From positions 189,401,548 through 189,465,547 of the forward strand of contig NC_064618.1 of assembly GCF_023898315.1 (NCBI RefSeq): a stretch of DNA of 64,000 bases, written 5' to 3'. Under the pieces are notes generated by a model, which saw only the letters and a list, made by a program, of their open reading frames with translations, was not told the origin of the DNA and did no database searches. The stretch's first letter is position 1. The number at the start of each line of letters is the position of its first letter. Shown here piece by piece: positions 10,585 to 22,959 of this stretch. This DNA is from Schistocerca nitens. Its lineage: Eukaryota; Arthropoda; Insecta; Orthoptera; Acrididae. Made by a program: the position numbers and the translations under genes.

Positions 10585-11760
10585 GCCTTGGCTACCCAGT
10601 GCATACATTCGACTCTATTTTGTAATAACTGAAATAAAATAACGTAACTGCCACCTACACAGAACTGCCAACAGTGTAGGATGCAGAAATTTAAATAGGA
10701 AGTGTTCCTTTCCATTTGAGCTACCATATTTCGCTATCTGTTTGTTGAAACCATCGTGCAATGCAAAAGAAATGCTGTAACTGTCTGTCTCTCAGAAGTC
10801 TAAATCTGGCCATATGCATTATCTCACAGCACTGTGGAATGCCGAAGTTCTGGAGGAACTGTTGTTCACTTCCACAGGCGCTGTAGTTACGTCACAGCTA
10901 GTAGCATAACGGTAAGTGTCGCGCACTGTTGATAATACGTCACGTGTTTTATTACATTCGCTACTACATTTTTTTAACGCAATTCTGCTGTCTTCTGAAG
11001 TTATGAATTTAATGTAACTTTGAACATAATTCTCTTCACTTCTCAACCCAAAATAGTCGTATGTGGAAAAAAGCCTAACTTCTGTGTCATTTTGTTCTTT
11101 TCAGGTTTAATAGACGGCCAGGCAGCATATGCGTCTCGAAGCTTTTGTATTATGTATGGGGAGAGCCCATCGTGCCAAAATAGAAAAGTATTTTCTGCAT
11201 TAGCTGTCGTCTGGTTGTGGCATTTTATTCTTCTTCAAACCTTGTTTGACAGCTTTAACTCAGAACAAGTTTTCTACATACATATAATCAATAATCTGCA
11301 TGTGCATTGCCAGACTGTTATAGATAACATCAGAGAATTCGTATATATCGTTGATGATTAATTTCTCTCTCATGTTTAGTATTGTTTTAACAACGCTAAA
11401 TGAAACCTTACGAAAACTGTGCACTGTATTATAAGAAATGAAATAAAACTATCCACAAAAACCTTACGACGAAAGTCTGTTTTAACAAAACTGGGTATGT
11501 GTACACAAGCGTGCATCTAACTGCACGAATTAGTAAAATACTTCTCACTTAGATATCGATTTGGTCTGTGTTTAAATGTTATGCTGTGTCTTACTCAACA
11601 GGTATGCAAATGTGGCATTTCATAAATAAAGTTACATATTCCTAGAAACCCAAAATTTGCTTGTCAGCAGCGGAAAGAGGCGTTACCTGTTGTGCAGCAT
11701 TGTAAGTTTTTCACCATTGCACTATGAGCTGAAAGTATTTTCTTACGATTTGCTAATCGA
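10585..11760. repeat. Inner left arm of the inverted-repeat structure
   Basis: Inverted copy of 18702-19690. Long near-identical blocks are visible by eye, for example GGAGGAACTGTTGTTCACTT and CTACACAGAACTGCCAACAG on this strand against their reverse complements on the right. The outer limit is near CTGCCTTGGCTACCCAGT and the inner limit near ACGATTTGCTAATCG. The copies differ by scattered substitutions, by a 393-bp block present only here (11008-11400) and by a SINE present only on the right. Confidence 0.88.
11008..11400 (+). other. 393-bp block present only in the left inner arm
   Basis: The right arm passes directly from the equivalent of TTATGAA to GAAACCTTA, so this block is either an insertion here or a deletion there. 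It holds an open frame of 113 codons (11020-11361) with hydrophobic patches and an acceptor-like TTGTTCTTTTCAG at about 11092-11104. I recognise no family. ATGAA occurs at both edges (near 11003 and 11400), compatible with a short duplication or with chance. Confidence 0.45.
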
Positions 11761-12503
11761 TGTTTGATCTGACTGCTTGCAGCTCTTACAGAGAAGGGAT
11801 AAAAACGTTACACTCTGCGAGACTGGAACCGCGAATCATAACAGTCGCATTTTCACAGGTCAGCACGTCAACACAGAGCTATCGGAAGAATATGGTTTAC
11901 GCCTTCCTCTTACGAGGCCAATTGTGGCTAGAACTCGTAAACCGCTATTTACAGGACAAGAATAGTTGCGATTGCCACATTCAATGACTTTTCTGGGCAG
12001 AAAACCGTAAATTTACAATCTTCTGTTACACCTCAAGCGATAACTACTCACGTTATTCAATGGAAATGACACGAGAAATCAAGTGAACTTCGAGGCTTAA
12101 TTCCGTGCACACCAGGAAATGACTCGCCGATCACAGAGTTGCCAAACATACCTTGCGTTGTTGCCAAATCTCAGTTACATTACCAGCAGGAAGAAGACGA
12201 ACCGATGTGATCCTACAGCGGGCTGGGAAGTGACCATACCTGGCGCCTCAAAGACGCGGCTGCTACGGCCTGAAATACGTAATGCGTCTGATTCGCATTT
12301 CTGTAACTAGGTTTAGGGACTGGAGCGTAGTTACTAATAATACTCAGAACTGACTGCTACTAAGCATCATACATCAGTAACTCTCATAGTTGTTTTTATA
12401 TTTCTTTCGTAATCGTACTCAAAACTAAGAAACTCATTCACTTACGTTTTCGTGCCTCGCCGATAGTCGAGCACAACAAACACATAAAAATAAAAAGAGG
12501 ATT
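11761..12503. other. Interior of the inverted-repeat structure, no gene seen
   Basis: Several ORFs of 60-75 codons are present, with overlapping frames at 11760-11987. None carries a recognisable motif. Confidence 0.4.
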
Positions 12504-12580
12504 TGTGTGTGTGTGTGTGTGTGTGTCTGTGTGTGGGTGGGTGTGTGTGTCAGAGAGAGAGAGAGAGAGAGAGAGAGACT

Positions 12581-12618
<38 letters not shown>
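12504..12618 (+). repeat. Compound (GT)n-(GA)n microsatellite
   Basis: About 47 bases of mostly GT repeats with small interruptions, followed by about 67 bases of GA repeats interrupted once near 12578-12586. Open frames through it on both strands are repeat artefacts. Confidence 0.95.
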
Positions 12619-12620
<2 letters not shown>

Positions 12621-12959
12621 AAAAATTGTTGTAAAGAAATTGAAAACTGGTATTTAAAGAAGCCTTTCATTAAAATGACTCGTTCCACATCATTACGAAA
12701 TGTCGTATTCATGATCCATGGAACAAGTATTAATCTAATCTAATCATATCATATTGCTGACTATCCATGAAGAGTCATGAAGTACCGAAAGTTTCGCCTA
12801 TATCAGTAACCAAATCTAAATTTGAAAATAAAAGACGACAGTTTTTGTAATAAACCGAGACTCCTATCAAGACACTTTCACCCCTGTTAACTAACCATGA
12901 AAGATGTCTGATATACCTCAATTCAGAAGTAACGAAGTGTGTATGCATATAAAGATGAA

Positions 12960-13440
12960 GCGCATGATGTGAAGTTCTGCGACGGAGATACGAACCCAAG
13001 ACGTAATCGGATTGTTAACTAAGTAAAATCAAATGTTACGTATCGGTTTTTCTTGCCAACTGCTAGGTGTTTGAATATAAAATAAGGAGACAAATTTTTG
13101 TGCCTGAGCGACAACCGAACCGCACTCCTATCGTTCTTCTTTATTGCCCACGCATATTGCTTAAGTATCAATTGCTTACTCACCAACAGTAAGATGTGTG
13201 CGTGTCTGACCAGAAATTGTTGGCAACATGAACAGACATTAAAAATGCACGTTAATTTTCACTAGCGGGCCGGTGTGCACGTGATAGAGCTTGAAATGAA
13301 ATTATCAAAATTTTTGTACTGGATCAGGATCCGAACCCACATATTTACCTTTGGAGGAGACCTAGAGAAGACTACAGTCTTGGGAAAAGAAATGAAGTGA
13401 TTGAACTATACTGTTCCGAGAGATTCAGATCCTCGAAAGA
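12960..13440 (+). repeat. Internal copy of the T-arm-like modules
   Basis: GATACGAACCCAAGACGTAATCGG at 12987 onward matches the left-arm module at 7146, including the following GATTGTTAACTAAGTA and TATCGGTTTTTCTTG. Further diverged modules follow near 13112 and 13329. It shows that the module family also occupies the interior of the large structure. Confidence 0.6.
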
Positions 13441-15342
13441 GGAAATACGAATTAGAATCAGAATCCAGCACCAAATTTTTCAACGTCTCTAGTTCAATAA
13501 AGTACAAATAAAATAAGAGCCCTGTTCCTTTAGATGGTTATCACTTCATCAAATGAAATAAAATTTTCTAATGTAACTAAGTTTACTGGTGACAGTATAT
13601 CTGTTTAACCTGACCTCCATCTATGTCATTTTCCAACGTAAACCGGCTCTGCCCAGTTTGGAATGAAGGAACGAGTTGTTTAACGCGGAGTCTGGATTAT
13701 AGCAACTTTCTCTTGAGGTTACCAGAGGTAAAGTAAATCTATTTGTGCCTCTTAATAGTAAATACCTGAACCCACGCATTGCACCAGATGTGTGCTGTAA
13801 TGGATGATGTGCTTAGCTTACTAAACTAGTCACGGTGGGAAAAAACGCGAGTCTATTAAATGGTTAAGTATAAGGAAGCTTCTGACGTGGAGATTATGCT
13901 ATTCTCATGTCCTCAGGATGTAAAGACTCTTCTAGGCGTCATAGCCTCGATTTGAAGCCATTTTGAAATTTTCACTAATTCAGGAAATTTCTTAGTTCGA
14001 GAAATGCACTGTGAAGTGTGAAGTTACCGGATAATTCGATTATCACCGTCATTATTACTATCATTTTCTTCATACCGCTGCTGGAACCCATGTGCTTGAA
14101 AATCATTTTGGTCATTATAGAATTCGTTGTCCAAGAACAGGTTCTTTCCCTGTCTACGGAATTCTTTTCATGTTAATATCAAACATCAGCAATTACTTGT
14201 AGATTACATTGAAAATGAAGTAATTGATGAAGATGTGACTTGATAACAAAAACGCACTGTCTTTCTTCATTTACCTGCGCCTAGAAATGACTGTCGAATA
14301 CTGCCAAACCAAAAGCCAAGGGATCTTACTGCCTTCCGATATACGTAGCTGTCCGTTCTTCCATATGATTTGGTCGACGTGACCTGTTTCAAGTTGTGCA
14401 TGACAGAGAATATTTTATAAAATCGATTGTTTTCCTTTGCTATCAACAGAAAGATCTTCATTCTAAGCTAACCAAGTTCAAAATTTTCGCAGTGTTAGTT
14501 CACCTTTAATATTCGCTTCTGTAATGTGGAAAAGTATTTCACAGTTGCAAAACCCGCATTCGACCCATTGACCTTACGCTGACCATAAATTCTAGCTCAG
14601 AGTGACATCAGTTTAAGTAACCTAATGTAGCAAATACTGTTTGCCAGTGCTCTTTATCACCGGAAAATACGGGATTAACCCATTGGGCTCCATAAGCACA
14701 CTGTAAGGGTAATTTCTGTTTGTGTGCAATGCATACGGATTGTTGAATATCGTGGTGCTCTCTCTTCCACTTGTGTATACATTATGCCTGATTTAAACGG
14801 GCCCTTTATAATTACTGGCCCTGGGCGGTGCAACATCATACTGACAACAGTAATGTGCTTTTACTGACAACCTCACTGTTCGTTTTACCTGGTTTTGTAA
14901 TCATTGAAATAAAATAACATGATCTTCCAGTGGGTGACATTTCGTCCCCCTTTTCCTTCCGTGAAATTTGTCAGTAAGCTTTTTGCCTTTGAACCAGCGA
15001 AATGTGGCAGAGTACGGCTGGTAAACGATTTACAAACGACGATTTAGTGCCGTTAACACGATTTCTTTAAACATTGGCGTAGCTGAAGGAATTTAGTTTC
15101 TTCTTAAATCGTCTTATGCAGCAACGTTCACAGATATCTCTAACAGGAAAACTTCTTTATCCAGGTACGAAAGTTGTAAAGCAAACTTCCCACAGTTTGT
15201 GTCAGGTTGATCTTTTCGTCTGATAGCACTGCGTAAGTATTTTGTGTAAGAGGTATTAAAGTAGTGTTCCTGTAGCTGTGGGAATCATTGGTAGAAAACG
15301 AGTTTCACACCAATGGGTACAGTACTGATAAATATTCAAAAT
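13441..15342. other. Interior of the inverted-repeat structure, no gene seen
   Basis: AT-rich with only short ORFs. No transposase, integrase or polymerase motif was found by eye on either strand. Confidence 0.4.
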
Positions 15343-15354
15343 GATTATCAACCC

Positions 15355-15482
15355 TCTGCCTCGTGAGGACTGGGTGTTGTGTGATGTCCTTCGGTTAGTT
15401 AGGTTTAAGTAGTTCTAAGTTCTAGGGGACTGATGACCATAGATGTTAAGTCACATAGTGCTCAAAGCCATTTGAACCATTT
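15355..15482 (+). mobile_element. Type B SINE, 5'-truncated
   Basis: Starts at TCTGCCTCGTGAGGACTGGG and runs through the shared tail to AAGCCATTTGAACCATTT. The tRNA-like head is missing. An exact 12-bp duplication GATTATCAACCC flanks it (15343-15354, 15483-15494), so the truncation arose at insertion. Confidence 0.9.
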
Positions 15483-16217
15483 GATTATCAACCCAAGTCT
15501 GCGTTCATCCACAAACTGAGGCGTATTTCTAATAATGAAGCTAGGCTAGGTATCCTTGTCTTCCTTGAGTGGGCATTGGAAGGCGTTTACACACACGTAT
15601 ACGAGGGTAATCCCAAAGGTAAGGTCTCCTAAGGGACACTCAACTGCCAACGCAGGCACAAACGAGAGATCCTCAATTTTAATGGCAAGCACAAACCACA
15701 GTGTTGGCTGCATGGTATCAAGGTGATAAAGAGCAAGACTATGGATATGAAGGTCTCACATTCGATCCCTCACCAGTCCCACGATTTTTATGTACCGGTT
15801 TACACATATTTCCCCTGGGGCAGTGTTTGTTGATGTGAAAAATGCCGAGTTGCACCGTGGTCCGAAATGCACGTAAAACTGTTGGTTCCCCTACTAACTG
15901 GCTTGGTAAGTCAACTCAAAGGTCGGATGAAAGCAACAGCGTACCACCTCCAACAAGACCGTGCCTATTAAAGCACTGTGGTGTTTAAACCACTCTTGCG
16001 ACTGATGACTGCTTTACTTTCTATGGGTTCCAAAACTAACGATCTTCGGGTTATTAACATTTTTTTTTGTTTTCATGCTGTAGCTTTGATACAAGTAAAC
16101 GTAAGTAACCGGCCGAGCACTGTCACCGTTCGAGTTGTCAAGGTGATACACGACGATGCTGTCGACCCCAGTTACAATTTTGGTCATGGCAATGTTTCTG
16201 TCGAATACCTCTATGGG

Positions 16218-16361
16218 TTCAAAAAAATGGCTCTGAGCACTATGTGACTTAACATCTGAGGTCATCAGTCCCCTAGAACTTAGAACTAATTAAACCTTAC
16301 TAATCTAAGGACATCACACACATCCATGCCCGAGGCAGGATTCGAACCTGCGACCGTAGCG
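16218..16361 (-). mobile_element. Type A SINE, antisense, head truncated
   Basis: Antisense tail and body, ending in GGATTCGAACCTGCGACCGT, so the first part of the head is missing. The 11-bp duplication ACCTCTATGGG at 16207-16217 and 16362-16372 shows that this is a genuine truncated insertion. Confidence 0.92.
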
Positions 16362-16372
16362 ACCTCTATGGG

Positions 16373-18701
16373 CCTTTCTGCGTATTGCAAGATATGTTTT
16401 TATACACTTGGTAGGCTTCCAAATTGATATCTGATAGAGCTGTATTTAGCAACATGAATCAGATATGTTTTCCGTGCAATATACCAGACAACACGTCAGT
16501 GCAGCGAGATTTCGTTTATGTGTTGCACATGGTGCAAGAAATATTTGTCTTTTGCTTGCTTCTGTGATAGGTTTCGCCCCACTGAATGCGAGCAACCTCA
16601 CGAATAGACTGTCGATAACTGGAATTACGCAATAACACACTTAAAAGTTGTATTTTTGCATTATGTATCCCGATGAAAATAACTGTAAACACGTTTTATG
16701 CCAACTTGCTTATTATTGCGCTTCTCGATGCTTTCCTCAAAAAATTAAAATAAAAATAAAGAGAGAGACAGAGAGAGAAAACAGAAATGTATTTCAAATA
16801 TCAGCTCAGTGACGCCATGTTCGTCTCGTGATCTAAAGCAAGGATAATATATAGGTAATATCTCGTTGTACTAGCGATATGTATGGCTATGGGGTTCTTT
16901 GTTTTCTCTCTGCAAACAACTAGAACAGAATTCAGTAACAAAGTCGTATGAACACCTACTCAGTACGCCAATTAAACACTCAGCCATTCTTGGTTATTTT
17001 GTTAATCGTCTATAATGCAGTAAACATCCTTGATTATTGATTTCTAATTACTACCATTGTTATTGTTATTCGTCACCCCACAACAGCTTTCCTTTCACTC
17101 ATTGCCGTAACGAATGGATCAGGATGAATGGGATGTGGGATGTTTCGTCACGGAGAATATACACATTTACCTCGGCGTCTTGTGTCAGGGTAATATGAAA
17201 GTCTCAATAAGAAAAGACGATAATAGCACCCAACTATTTCTGTCCACTTAATACCATGACGACAGACAACTTGGTGTCTCACTGTATTTTGATTATAATT
17301 CGTTAGCCTTTCTGCGACCTCATTTTAATACCACGTGGGAGCAGGCATAATATTTTACTTTTTGAACACCGAACAATAACACACAAAGATAGTGGATGGA
17401 ATGGTAAAAAGAAAAAATCAGACTCATGGGTGTGGATCCAGTTCATCATAAGAAGACTAAACAAGAGGGAAACATTACGAAAGCAATGAATACGCTGGTT
17501 AGTATACATTATTTGTATAGATCTGAAGATGAAAAAGCGCAGATCAGCACAGTGCCCGCATCTGCACTTTAGTTTCTGTCTTAATGGGCATAATTTTTAG
17601 TTTCTTTTCTTCTGAATTATCAAATGAATTGATTATTACGTGATACAGAATAATTAGGTAACTGTGTTTCTTTCAGCTTCCATTCGCACCAAAATTTTTC
17701 TACATTCTCGTGCAATTCATGAAGTTCTACGTGTATGATCACAAGACTGCACATAGATGCAATCGATTTCGAGGTGCAAAGTGTTTCTTATCTTACTTTT
17801 CGTGAAAGGTTGGCAAAGTTGATTTCCAAAGACTTTTTATTGTACTGAAAATACTTCTGTAACAAAGTAACAAGGTAAGTGTTTTATTCGTATATATTTT
17901 GTAGGAAACTGTAATCGTGACGGAAGATTACACACCCGAATGTCTGACACAGCTGGTAGGAGAAAACGCTGCATATTAACCAAACCCCGCGCCTCCGTAT
18001 CCTCCTATGACATGAGCACAGGACTCTCCTACAGAGCTGTCCCTAGCACAGCTGAGAATTGGCGACATCGTCACAAACATTTGGCAACACTGTGACAGTG
18101 CAATCACTTCCGCGTAGGGTACTGAACTGAGTCGCTAAATTCACTTGATATTCCCCTTCCATTTGAATGACTCGTTGTATATAATCCTCACGTAAGCTAA
18201 GACACTGAGACAGAAATTTCAACTTTTTGGCTAAAGAAATGCTATTCTTCACATAAGTGACAACTTTTAATATCTTTCACGATGCGTTATGAGGCTGAGC
18301 GGCCAATACCATGACGAGAGTGGCGTGCTGGCAGCAGCGTGTCCGTAGCCCCGTGGTACCGCCCGTGTGTCGTGTTCCAACGGTTAAGAGAATCGTCAGT
18401 TCTAATTGTGGTAGGGGCAGCGCGTGCGAGCTTTTTTTGTGTATTATTTCATGGAGCTGCGAATTCCCAGAAAAAATTCTGTAACAAAATCAGAAGAAAA
18501 CCTTTACACATCAAATCCTCTTGGCAGCTCGACCCAGTAAGTTGTGTTAATGGTCGTAGGTCTCGGCTTTCTGACTGCCAAGCTGTCATACAATACAAGC
18601 GTCTCTGAAGAAATTCGAATCGACCGTCAACGATACGAAATTCAATAATGTTTTTCACTTAAAACTCCCATGCCAGGGTGATAAGTATGAAGGAAATAAA
18701 T
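16373..18701. other. Interior of the inverted-repeat structure, no gene seen
   Basis: No motif-bearing ORF on either strand. Short simple-sequence patches (GAGA near 16761-16780) only. Confidence 0.4.
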
Positions 18702-19690
18702 TGATTAGCAAATCGCAAAAAAATACTTTCAGCTCAAAGTGCAATGGTGAAAAACTTACAATGCTGCACAACAGGTAACGCCTGTTTCCGCTGCTGACAA
18801 GCAAATTTTGGTTTTCTAGGAATGTGAAACTTTATTTATGCAATGCCACATTTGTATACCTGTTGAGTAAGACACAGCATAACATTTAAACACAGACCCA
18901 ATCGGAATCTAAGTTAGTAGTATTTTACTAATTCATGCAGATCGATGCACGCTTGTGTACAGATACCCAGTTTTGTTAGAACAGACTTTCGTCGTAAGGT
19001 TTTCGTGGGTAGTTTTATTTCATTTCTTACAATACAGTGCACAGTTTTAGTAAGGTTTCTTTTCATTCATAACTTCAACAGACAGCAGAATTGCGTTTAA
19101 AAAAAAATTGTAGCGAATGTAATAGAACACGCGATGCTTACCGTTACGCTACTAGCTGTGACGTAACTACAGCACCTGTGGAAGTGAACAACAGTTCCTC
19201 CAGAACTTCGGCATTCCACAGTGCTGTGAGATAATGCATATGGCCGGATCTAGTCTTCTGAGAGACAGACAGTTACAGCATTTCTTTGCACTGCACGATG
19301 GTTTCAACAAACAGATAGCGCAACAGAGTAGCTCAAATGGAAAGGAACACTTCCTATTTAAATTTCTGCATCCTACACTGTTGGCAGTTCTGTGTAGGTG
19401 GCAGTTACGTTATTTTATTTCGGTGATTACCGAAATATGTGCCGGCCGCTGTGGCCAATCGGTTCTAGGCGCTTCAGTCTGGAACCGTGCGACCACTACG
19501 GTCGCAGGTTCGAATCCTGCCTCGGGCATGGATGTATGTGATGTCCTTAGGTTAGTTAGGTTTAAGTAGTTCTAAGTTCTAGGGGGCTGATGACCTCAGA
19601 TGTTAAGTCCCATAGTGCTCAGAGCTATTTGAACAACTTTTTGACTCTACGTCGAATAGACCTCTCCCAGTGAGCCATTACGGCAGACAG
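18702..19690. repeat. Inner right arm of the inverted-repeat structure
   Basis: Inverted partner of 10585-11760, running from GATTAGCAAATCGC to about CGGCAGACAG. It lacks the 393-bp block found on the left. A type A SINE at 19441-19637 interrupts it, and similarity resumes beyond the SINE with CTACGTCGAATAG and AGCC...GGCAG. Confidence 0.85.
19441..19637 (+). mobile_element. Type A SINE
   Basis: Nearly full-length: GCCGGCCGCTGTGGCC start, B box GGTTCGAATCC, tail ending CAGAGCTATTTGAACAAC. It is inserted in the right inner arm and absent from the corresponding place on the left. No clear target duplication was seen. Confidence 0.9.
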
Positions 19691-19714
19691 CCTGATGTGT
19701 ATTTCTGCTTGCCG

Positions 19715-19930
19715 CTCTTATAGCGATTCCAGAAGAGGAGGTAAACATATTTACGTCAAAGGGAGCGGCAGAGGCAGAGGCATGCGGCGCAGCCGTGCTG
19801 CCTCGTCTTGGGCTGTTGGCCCACCAACGCCACCGCCAGCTAGCTCACTTGCGTCTCGCCTCGGCCAGCCTGGCTGGCCCGTAGTTCGCGAGCCGCGGCT
19901 AGTACAGACCCGGGCTGCATGGCCACGATC
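19715..19930 (-). promoter_or_regulatory. GC-rich, promoter-like segment (tentative)
   Basis: A CpG- and GC-rich block (about 19761-19930) stands out from the AT-rich surroundings and is absent from the left side. On the minus strand it is followed by CGCTATAAGAG at 19716-19726, a good TATA-like element, and then by AGCAGAAATACACATCAGG. This order resembles the promoter of an LTR or small promoter region, but no LTR ends were found. Inference only. Confidence 0.3.
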
Positions 19931-20560
19931 ACCCCTTGAAGGATCAAAAGTTACACCTTACCTACCCAAGTCTGTAGTAAAAACTAACGCAGCTACAGCT
20001 ATTACGCTATAACATGTGCAGGCACACCTACAGTTGACGATTTATTCTAATATTTGACGAATAATACTTTCAAAAATACATTCATTTTGAACATAGCTAC
20101 CACAAAATATTTCACCTAGCTAGCAATAGCGTGACGCAGGAAACTGTACTTTCTTGTAACCGCTGTGCATTAGATGTAGCCTTAAGAAAACCTGTATTCA
20201 ACCACGACAAGTAAGCGGAATGTAAAAGTAAGCAGGTTTGGCGGCAGCTCCTCCAAATGATAGTACACACTTAGTATATAATACACGTTTCGTGCACTTA
20301 CAACATGTACTCAGTGTCTCTAAAACAATACGTGCTGCACGACGGAAATTACTTTCTGCTGACGCACTTCATTTACGTCTCAATGATACACGACTACTAG
20401 AGAACATTGCTCTTTACGGCAGTCAATTCACTTGTAAATTAACATCATGATATCGCAGATATTAGGCAACACGTTACTAGGGATAAGTAAGGCCTTAAGG
20501 TTTGCAACTAAAGATGCTACTCCTAGCTACTACTGAATATGAAGTTGATTATTAACGTGT
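19931..20560. other. Spacer of the right arm, no gene seen
   Basis: AT-rich and without recognisable ORFs. It does not visibly match the spacer at the equivalent position on the left. Confidence 0.4.
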
Positions 20561-21798
20561 CTTCATAACCCTGTGTGCGGCGTTCGACTCTCAGTCAGCA
20601 TAGACGTTTTCGTCACCTTATTTCTAATTAAACGTGTGCACTGTGCACATCTCGCTGATGGTGGACCAACACTGGACATTTCTCGTCTGTTCCTGGTTAG
20701 ACAACGACGCCGATAGGCGCCGGTTTCGAATCCGGTCAGGCAATACAACTTCAGTCGTCATTAAAGTTCCAACCCCACTACTGGTGACAAACTGTGATAT
20801 CTACATTCTGATTTTACGTACTTATTCAACAATCCGATTAGGTGCTAGGTTCGCATCCTTGTCCGCAGCATTACATGATCGCATTTCAATTTTAAACATG
20901 TGCATCCTTTATTCCTTGACAATGCTACACTATACGAAGTCTTTCGAGGTTAATTACCAAGAAGGTAATTGTCATGTTAGGGTTCCTGCTTTCGTACAAA
21001 CATTATCGTCATTTACGTTCTAGATGAGAATTGATAACTGATACTGGTGCAAACGTCAATATTTGACGTCTCTTTCTGCCTAGTGATCGAGTCTCGATAA
21101 GGCACAAAGCTTTGCTTGGTTAACAATGGCTTTACGTTCTGGGTTTGCATCCGGATCCAGAACAAAGACGTTGGTCATGTCATTGAAAGTACAACTTCAT
21201 GTACAAGTAACTGTTGATGAGTAATGTGAACAATGATATTACTTGTGATTCGCTGTTAATATTGGGATTTCCTTAGAGTGGTTGCCGCCGTTTTTCACGT
21301 TTTCTTTTAACTGCTTAGTATTACATAAAGTTGATGCGAATACACTCCCCGTTGAACGTTGAACGACGTTCAGCATGTGTTGGGTATACCTTTTAAACAG
21401 CAAAGAACTTGTTTCCAATTGCCATACAACTTTATAAGTTCATATACCGTCTCAAATATTGAATTGTACCTAAGGATTACTGAACGATTTATGTCACAAA
21501 ACTAGTTGTCCCATAACATTTGAAATGTCACTTATTGTAATTAAGTTTAGTTTACAAACGTTAAGGACTGTCTGATCTCTTCTGTACTATCGTGATGTTA
21601 CTTTACATCTGGATGGACTGTCATAAAGACTGGTGTTCTCTAGTAGTCTCTAGTGGTACCCATTGTGTATCTTACAACGACTGTACTGTGGAGGGTTGCG
21701 ACGACGTGCAGCACAGATATGCAATGTTGGTTGCATACATTCAGGTGCAGCCTACACGTTGGAATTCAGGGGTGACCCACTTTTTTTGCTGTCGAGTG
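20561..21798. repeat. Outer right arm of the inverted-repeat structure
   Basis: Inverted partner of the outer left arm. The right tip on the minus strand is TA, then CACTCGACAGCAAAAAAAGT at about 21798 downward. Colinear diverged blocks reach inward to about 20561, including the T-arm-like modules seen in the opposite orientation (GGTTTCGAATCC near 20724, GGTTCGCATCC near 20847). No transposase is seen. Confidence 0.75.
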
Positions 21799-21800
21799 TA

Positions 21801-22748
21801 CATTCTTCCTGTAAGTTGAATCCAAGGATTGGGGAAAACCAGACTAGAGTGCTACTCACCACATGCTCTAAATCGTTTCCTAGACCGCTCGTCAGAATTC
21901 AATATCCACTGTGCTAGTGCATTACTTCCCCGGGGTGAGAATGGGAATGAAGAGTACCTCCTGTCATAACGTTGGAAAGTCTTCTGTTCGCCCAATGCCA
22001 TTCAAAATGTCATCCAGGACTTCCTTCCTGAGAATATCTCAGATACCTTCCACGGCAATAGATGTGTGGAAGGCTGGACACTGGTTGATGGAAATTCTGC
22101 AAATTGTTCCGACATTAACTGGTCTGAATCTCGTGGGCCGGTCATAAGGACGCTGCTGCACATTGCACAAGTTATTAGATACTTACTATCTCTACCAAAA
22201 ATCATAATGTCTCGAACATTAATTTAGACTTAGGGAAATGCTGGAATCCCTTCGACGATCTCCCTTTGCTCTTCTTGTCTATTCAGCTGCTCTTTGCCCC
22301 ACTTATCTGAAAGTCTGAGGTGTTCCTTCTGGCTGGTTGGCGTTCTAGTTGTTGCAGACCCATACGACTCTGCTTCTGATTAAAGAATAGCACATTTCAT
22401 TCGACCACGAGACAAGTGGCACCCTGATTAAAACCAGGTATAGAATACACCAGCACCTCAGTGAGTTACAGTCTTAATGTGTCCAATTTATGCGCACTGT
22501 TAGGATGTTGGAATATAATGGGTTGACTGGACATCCTACTGGCAGTGGTGAGAATCGATTTTGGTAGTTTTCTGGTGACATTTGTAGATCTGCAACACGT
22601 ATGCGGATTGAGGAGGGGTCGCTGTCATGCAGATAATCTACCACCAACAACCGAGCAGCGTCCACAAGGGCTGAAGATTGAACGCCGTAGCCGTCCTGTT
22701 TACCCTGTTCGTAAGTCTTCGTTTTCCATAAGGCTGTTACGCCTTGGA
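21801..22748. other. Unassigned sequence with one unrecognised ORF
   Basis: The minus-strand frame 22474-22752 (92 codons) has an ordinary amino-acid composition with the segment DSDPSSIRIRVADLQMSPEN, but I do not recognise it. Its upstream end is cut by the SINE at 22757. Another minus frame at 22002-22205 is also unassigned. Both could be parts of an old retroelement. Confidence 0.3.
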
Positions 22749-22756
22749 GCATGTTA

Positions 22757-22952
22757 TCAAATCAAATGGCTCCAAGCACTATGGGACTTAACATGTGAGG
22801 TCATCAGGCCCTAGAATTTAGAGCTACATAAACCTAACTAACGTCAGGGCATCACACACATCCATGCCCGAGGCAGGATTCGAACCTGCGACTATTGCAG
22901 CAGCGCGGTTCCGGACTGAAGCGCCTAGAACCGCTTGGCCACAGCGGCCGGC
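22757..22952 (-). mobile_element. Type A SINE, antisense
   Basis: Full antisense copy from TCAAATGGCTCCAAGCACT to CCACAGCGGCCGG. A short flanking repeat GCATGT is present at 22749-22754 and 22954-22959. Confidence 0.9.
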
Positions 22953-22959
22953 GGCATGT

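Noticed and set aside
12434-12743. ORFs through the GT/GA microsatellite on both strands
   Set aside because: Low-complexity translation of a simple repeat.
15597-15640. ACGAGGGTAATCCCAAAGGTAAGG as a mariner terminal repeat
   Set aside because: It resembles a mariner tip, but no partner end or transposase was found nearby.
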